Source of the DNA: Mxb001 sp049431945
GTDB taxonomy: Bacteria > Actinomycetota > Actinomycetes > S36-B12
Direction of reading: 5' to 3'
DNA: 10,013 nucleotides
Assembly (NCBI GenBank): GCA_049431945.1
Contig: JBMTDJ010000073.1
Location: 1 to 10,013 of the forward strand
Below, one piece after another: positions 6,506 through 10,013 of this stretch. Both the position numbers and the translations under genes were made by a program. Positions within the stretch are counted from its first letter, which is position 1; each line of letters opens with the position of its first letter. The notes beneath the pieces are model-generated. The model did not search any database. It was given only the letters and a program-made list of their open reading frames with translations, and was not told the origin of the DNA.

Positions 6506-7312
6506 GTGACCCTCACGCCACAGCAGGTCCACGAAAAGCAGTTCAACACCGTGAAGATGCGGACCGGCTACGACATGGACGAGGTCGACTCGTTCCTTGA
6601 CGAGATCGAGGCGGCTCTCGGGGCCCTCATCGTCGACAACGATGATCTGCGGGCGCAGTTGGCGCAGAAGCCGGCGGCCCCGGTCACTCCGGCCGAGGCG
6701 GACAAGAAGCTTGCCGAAGCGCAGAAGCAGATCGCCGAGGCGGACAAGAAGGCTGCCGATGCGCAGGCCAAGTTGACTGACGCCCAGGCCAAGCTGGCTG
6801 AAGCGGACAAGAAGATCGCCGAGGCCGACAAGAAGCTCGCCGAAGCGGCCGAGCGCGAGAAGGCGGCGGAGACCAAGCTCACCGAGGCGCGGCGCATGGC
6901 GACGGCCAACACGGTCGCACCAGCAGCGGGCCCCGCTGCCGCGGCGGCGGCGATGGCGGCGCCCGCACCGACACCTGCACCCGCACCGACACCTGCACCG
7001 ACCCCCGCTCCGGCTCCGGCCTCAAGCGATGCCCCCGCGCGGGCACTGGCGATGCTCGAGGCGGCGCAGCGCACGGCCGACGAGACGGTGGCCGCCGCGC
7101 AGGCCGAGGCCGACACGATGCTCACCAAGGCGCGCGAGGAAGCCAGCAAGGTGACCGGCAAGCTCGATGAGCAGCGGGCTGCGCTGGAGACCAAGGTCAA
7201 TGACCTGCGCACGTTCGAGCGCAACTACCGCTCCAAGCTGCGCGACACGATCTCCGGGCAGCTGGCCGAACTCGACAAGGTCGGGTCAGTCGAGCCGAAG
7301 CAGGGCGTCTAG
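6506..7312 (+). CDS. divIVA: DivIVA/Wag31 polar growth and septum-site protein
   Basis: 268-residue coiled-coil protein. It binds negatively curved membrane at poles and septa and, in actinobacteria, directs polar cell-wall growth (Wag31/antigen 84). The N-terminal lipid-binding domain (1-55) shows 'F.TVKMRTGYDMDEVDSFLDEI'. Residues 63-132 are ten back-to-back seven-residue units of AEADKKL type. Residues 133-175 are an Ala/Pro-rich linker (PAPTPAPAPTPAPTPAPAPA). Residues 178-268 form a second coiled coil ending in the family motif 'LRTFERNYRSKLRDTISGQLAEL'. GTG 6506 has TGGAGG (6496-6501) 4 bases upstream. It is the last gene of the ftsZ operon; its TAG lies inside a CTAG that also supplies the stop of the convergent TRIC gene. 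The repeats and linker make its centre divergent. Confidence 0.95.
   Translation: MTLTPQQVHEKQFNTVKMRTGYDMDEVDSFLDEIEAALGALIVDNDDLRAQLAQKPAAPVTPAEADKKLAEAQKQIAEADKKAADAQAKLTDAQAKLAEADKKIAEADKKLAEAAEREKAAETKLTEARRMATANTVAPAAGPAAAAAAMAAPAPTPAPAPTPAPTPAPAPASSDAPARALAMLEAAQRTADETVAAAQAEADTMLTKAREEASKVTGKLDEQRAALETKVNDLRTFERNYRSKLRDTISGQLAELDKVGSVEPKQGV
6692..6901 (+). repeat. 21-bp imperfect tandem repeats in divIVA (ten heptads)
   Basis: Ten contiguous 21-bp units encode AEADKKL, AEAQKQI, AEADKKA, ADAQAKL, TDAQAKL, AEADKKI, AEADKKL, AEAAERE, KAAETKL and TEARRMA with no phase skips. Codons vary between units (GAG/GAA, GCC/GCG, AAG fixed), so this is an old amplification or selected coiled-coil register, not a fresh duplication. 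Confidence 0.85.
6962..6997 (+). repeat. Perfect 18-bp tandem duplication in the divIVA linker
   Basis: Two identical 18-bp copies (6962-6979 and 6980-6997) each encode PAPTPA. They are followed by a degenerate PTPAPAPA run. Identity at the nucleotide level suggests a recent slippage duplication that keeps frame. Confidence 0.85.
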
Positions 7313-7989
7313 GGCTCCTCGGCTGCCTCTGGCTGCCGGTGACCGGGGAGCGGACGCACACCGTGCGTGCGCACATTCCACTTGAGCGTGATGAAGCGCA
7401 GCGAGATGACGCCGACCAGGCAGGCGAGCGCCGCGAGGCCTCCGCTGAACTGGTCGAGGAGGACATAGATCGTCGCGCCGATGACGGCGAGCAGCGCGTA
7501 CGGCTGGCTGGGCAGCAGGATCTGGGGAGTCTCGCCGCGGAGCAGCGAGACGAGCACGCCACCGGTCACGGCCGCGAGGAAGCCAACCGTGATGGCCCCG
7601 ATGTCCGGCAAGCCGAACTCGATGGCCAGTTGGGCAGCGATGACGGCGTAGAGGCCGAGTGCGAGGGCGTCGAGGAGGATGAAGGTCCAACTTCCCACGG
7701 ATATCCATCGGCCGATGAGAAGCACGGTGAAGACGGCACCGATCACGGTGACGACATACCACGGCGAACGCAGCGCGAGCGGCGGCAGATTGCCAAGGAA
7801 GATGTCGCGCGTCAACCCACCGCCCAGGCCCATGACGAAGGCGAAGACGGTGACACCGACGATGTCGTAGTGCACCCTGCTGGGCTGGCGACCCAGGATG
7901 GCTCCGGAGACGGCGGCGACGAACGTCGTCACCAGCGCCAGCCACAGAGGAGTGTTGGCGGCGATGTTGGGGACGTCGATCGTAGGCAT
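7309..7989 (-). CDS. TRIC-type (UPF0126/YadS) membrane protein, putative cation channel
   Basis: 226-residue polytopic membrane protein with the duplicated three-helix TRIC/UPF0126 repeat. The first repeat carries 'DIVGVTVFAFVMGLGGGLTRD' (42-62). The second carries 'LDALALGLYAVIAAQLA' and 'AVTGGVLVSLLRGETP' (140-155). About seven TMs are visible, followed by a hydrophilic tail. Prokaryotic TRIC proteins form K+-permeable trimers, while some UPF0126 relatives are linked to amino-acid (glycine) uptake, so the substrate is open. ATG 7989 is preferred; an in-frame TTG at 7998 (MRAMPT) is possible, and neither has a clear Shine-Dalgarno. It lies 78 bp downstream of ileS on the same strand and could share its transcript. 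Its stop is shared head-on with divIVA in CTAG 7309-7312. Confidence 0.9.
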   Translation of the reverse strand: MPTIDVPNIAANTPLWLALVTTFVAAVSGAILGRQPSRVHYDIVGVTVFAFVMGLGGGLTRDIFLGNLPPLALRSPWYVVTVIGAVFTVLLIGRWISVGSWTFILLDALALGLYAVIAAQLAIEFGLPDIGAITVGFLAAVTGGVLVSLLRGETPQILLPSQPYALLAVIGATIYVLLDQFSGGLAALACLVGVISLRFITLKWNVRTHGVRPLPGHRQPEAAEEP

Positions 7990-8006
7990 CGCGCGCAAGG
8001 GTAGTG

Positions 8007-8049
8007 GTCCGGCTGAGGGCCGGGTGACCCCCGGAGGCCGGGGCCGGAC
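8007..8049 (-). other. GC-rich nested inverted repeat between ileS and the TRIC gene
   Basis: An outer 7-bp arm GTCCGGC (8007-8013) pairs with GCCGGAC (8043-8049). Inside, CCGGG (8020-8024) pairs with CCCGG (8030-8034) around a 5-base loop. There is no T-tract on either side. It could be a weak or Rho-assisted terminator for ileS or a leader structure of the TRIC mRNA. GC-rich hairpins also arise by chance at this base composition. Confidence 0.35.
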
Positions 8050-8067
8050 GCGGGTGAGCCAGGCAGC

Positions 8068-10013
8068 TCAGGCCCGATGCAGGCCGAAGGTCAGGCCCAG
8101 CTCGTCATCGGCTCCCGTGAAGTCGCCGGCATCGGGCGCGCCCTCGTCGTACGACGTGGCAAGCACCTCCGCGGCGATGAGTTCGCCGTGCTCACGCAAC
8201 GCCTCGGCGACCATCGCCTCGCTCGCCTCCCAGCGCAGGGCGATGCGGTCGGAGATGTCCAGGCCTGCGGACTTGCGACCCTCTTGGATCAGGCGCACGG
8301 CCTCGCGCGCGATGCCGAGGCGTCGAAGCTCGTCGGTGAGTTCGAGGTCAAGCGCGACCGTCTCGCCCTCGCCGCTCGCGACCGACCAGCCCTCGCGGGG
8401 AGTCTCGGTGACCACGACGTCGTCCTCGGTCAGGTCGACCGGGCCGACACCCGGCACGTCGATGTGCGCGCTGCCGGCACGCAGTCCCGCGGCCAGGGCG
8501 GCTGCGTCCGCGGCGGCAATGGCAGCAGCGATCTCCTGCACCTGCTTGCCGTAGCGCTTGCCGAGGGAGCGGAAGTTGGCTTTGGCGGTGACGTCGACGA
8601 GGTCGCCCTCCGTGGCTGACAGGCTTGCCATATCGAGGACGTTGAGTTCGCTGGCGACCTCGGCGACGAGGTCAGGCGGTAGCGACGACCAGCCGGGCGC
8701 CGAGACCAGGGCTCGGGCGAGCGGCTGGCGCGTACGCACGCTCGACGCGGCGCGCGCGGCGCGGCCGAGTTCGACGACCCGGCGGACGAGCGCGACCTGC
8801 GCTGCGAGGTTGTCGTCGATGACGGAATCGTCGCTCGCGGGCCACGGGGCCATGTGCACGCTGGGCCGGGCGTCGGGGTCGACGGGGCGCACCATGTCCT
8901 GCCACACACGCTCGGTGACGAAGGGCGTGAAGGGCGCCATGACGAGGGTGACGATGCGCAGGGCCTCGTCGAGCGTGGCGAGGGCGGCAGGATCGCCGTC
9001 CCAGAAGCGTCGGCGCGTGCGACGCACATACCAGTTGGACAGGTCATCGACGAAGGCCTGGATGAGGCGACCCGCGCGCTGGGTGTCGAAGTGCTCCAGT
9101 GCGGTGTCGACCTCTCGCGCGAGGCGGTGAGCCTCGCTGAGGACCCAACGGTCGAGGGCGGGGCGATCGGCGACCGACGGCGCACCGGATGCGGGCGTCC
9201 AGTCGGCGGCGCGGGCGTAGAGGGAGAGGAAGGCCGCGGTATTCCAGTAGGTGAGGAGCACCTTGCGCACGACCTCGCCGATGGCGGCATGGCCGACGCG
9301 GCGAGCCTGCCACGGTGAGCCGGAGGCGAGCATGAACCAGCGGACAGCGTCTGCCCCGTGCTCGTCCATGAGCGGGATGGGCTCAAGCACGTTGCCCAGA
9401 TGCTTGCTCATCTTGCGGCCGTCCTCGTCGAGGATGTGGCCCAGGCAGACGACATTCTTGTACGACGACTGATCGAAGACGAGCGTGCCGACCGCCATGA
9501 GGGTGTAGAACCACCCGCGCGTCTGGTCGATCGCCTCGCAGATGTAGTCGGCCGGGTAGCGCTCGGCGAAGAGGTCCGCGCCCATATGGGGATAGCCGAA
9601 CTGCGCGAAGGACATCGCTCCGGAGTCGTACCAGCAGTCGATGACCTCCGGCACTCGCGTGGCGGGATCGCCGCATTCGGGGCACGGGAAGGTGACCTCA
9701 TCGACGAAGGGTCGGTGCGGATCGAGATCGGCGAGGTCGATGCCGCTGAGCTCACTCAGCTCGGCGCGTGACGAGACGGCAGTGAGGTGGTCGTTGTCGC
9801 AGCGCCAGATCGGCAGCGGGGTGCCCCAGTAGCGGTTGCGCGAGAGCGCCCAGTCGACGTTGTTGTTGAGCCAGTCGCCGTAGCGACCCCACTTGATCGT
9901 CTCGGGAAACCAATTGGTTCCTTCGTTTTCCCGCAGCAGGGCGTCCTTGATCTGGGTCGTCTTGATGTACCAGGAGGGCTGGGCGTAGTAGATGAGCGGC
10001 GTGTGGCAGCGCC
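8068..10013 (-). CDS. ileS: Isoleucyl-tRNA synthetase (N-terminus beyond right edge)
   Basis: Class I aminoacyl-tRNA synthetase that charges tRNA-Ile. The last 647 residues are visible, about 60% of the usual 1,040-1,070; the HIGH motif and most of the editing domain lie off the right edge. In visible numbering, 'RCHTPLIYYAQPSWYIKT' is at 1-18 and 'DWALSRNRYWGTPLPIW' at 53-69. A Cys-pair CPEC is at 110-113, then 'VIDCWYDSGAMSFAQFGYPH'. The ATP-binding loop is KMSKH (200-204, bases 9414-9400). An anticodon-binding helical domain ('LIQAFVDDLSNWYVRRTRRRFWDGD') and C-terminal region follow to the stop at 8068. The KMSKH form with 'LGNVLEPIPLMDEHGADAVRWFM' matches the eukaryote-like (type 2) IleRS found in actinobacteria. 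The frame continues without stop to the window end, so this is truncation by the window and not a broken gene. Confidence 0.97.
   Translation of the reverse strand, partial: RCHTPLIYYAQPSWYIKTTQIKDALLRENEGTNWFPETIKWGRYGDWLNNNVDWALSRNRYWGTPLPIWRCDNDHLTAVSSRAELSELSGIDLADLDPHRPFVDEVTFPCPECGDPATRVPEVIDCWYDSGAMSFAQFGYPHMGADLFAERYPADYICEAIDQTRGWFYTLMAVGTLVFDQSSYKNVVCLGHILDEDGRKMSKHLGNVLEPIPLMDEHGADAVRWFMLASGSPWQARRVGHAAIGEVVRKVLLTYWNTAAFLSLYARAADWTPASGAPSVADRPALDRWVLSEAHRLAREVDTALEHFDTQRAGRLIQAFVDDLSNWYVRRTRRRFWDGDPAALATLDEALRIVTLVMAPFTPFVTERVWQDMVRPVDPDARPSVHMAPWPASDDSVIDDNLAAQVALVRRVVELGRAARAASSVRTRQPLARALVSAPGWSSLPPDLVAEVASELNVLDMASLSATEGDLVDVTAKANFRSLGKRYGKQVQEIAAAIAAADAAALAAGLRAGSAHIDVPGVGPVDLTEDDVVVTETPREGWSVASGEGETVALDLELTDELRRLGIAREAVRLIQEGRKSAGLDISDRIALRWEASEAMVAEALREHGELIAAEVLATSYDEGAPDAGDFTGADDELGLTFGLHRA

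Noticed and set aside
9400..9414. KMSKH instead of KMSKS in IleRS as a possible active-site defect
   Set aside because: The same form with the surrounding 'LGN.L.P.PLMD.HGADA.RWFM' is usual in actinobacterial type 2 IleRS.
1..10013. CRISPR arrays, tRNA/rRNA genes, insertion sequences or phage genes
   Set aside because: I looked for repeat-spacer periodicity, tRNA-like cloverleaf sequence, transposase motifs and terminal inverted repeats, and saw none. The only tandem repeats are coding repeats in divIVA.

Overview
The window is high-GC DNA with GTG starts and a gene order typical of Actinomycetota. FtsZ opens with an AAPQNYLAVIKVVGIGGGG-type N-terminus and ends in DLDVPDFLK. It is followed by pgeF, yggS, sepF, yggT and divIVA in the order known from Streptomyces and related actinobacteria. 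I cannot assign a genus from the sequence alone.

Layout. Positions 1-1867 (minus strand) hold two MacB/FtsX-type ABC transporter permeases. They overlap by ATGA, and the second runs off the left edge. An alpha/beta hydrolase of unknown substrate (1953-2741, plus) starts divergently from them. A 194-bp intergenic region (2742-2935), rich in TGAGGTT/AACCTCA-like repeats, leads into ftsZ. The plus-strand block 2936-7312 is a tight operon: ftsZ, pgeF, yggS, sepF, yggT, divIVA/wag31. On the minus strand, a TRIC-type (UPF0126) membrane protein (7309-7989) converges on divIVA, and the two stop codons share one CTAG. The C-terminal 647 residues of isoleucyl-tRNA synthetase (8068-10013, minus) fill the right end, and that gene runs off the right edge.

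How the genes work together. FtsZ builds the cytokinetic ring. SepF is the membrane anchor that, by family knowledge, binds the FtsZ C-terminal tail. DivIVA/Wag31 marks poles and septa and directs polar growth. YggT is a small membrane protein linked to this cluster. PgeF and YggS are conserved housekeeping proteins: a purine-nucleoside/peptidoglycan-editing enzyme and a PLP homeostasis protein. Spacings of -4 to 46 bp suggest one transcript. The ABC permeases, hydrolase, TRIC protein and IleRS are not obviously part of division.

This is mostly ordinary chromosomal sequence, and I see no convincing new multi-gene system. The points most worth a second look are the repeat-rich ftsZ leader with two competing starts, the absence of ftsQ directly upstream of ftsZ, the ten uninterrupted heptads plus proline-rich linker in DivIVA, the shared CTAG stop between divIVA and the TRIC gene, and ileS facing the division operon. 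No stretch above 300 bases lacks a gene.
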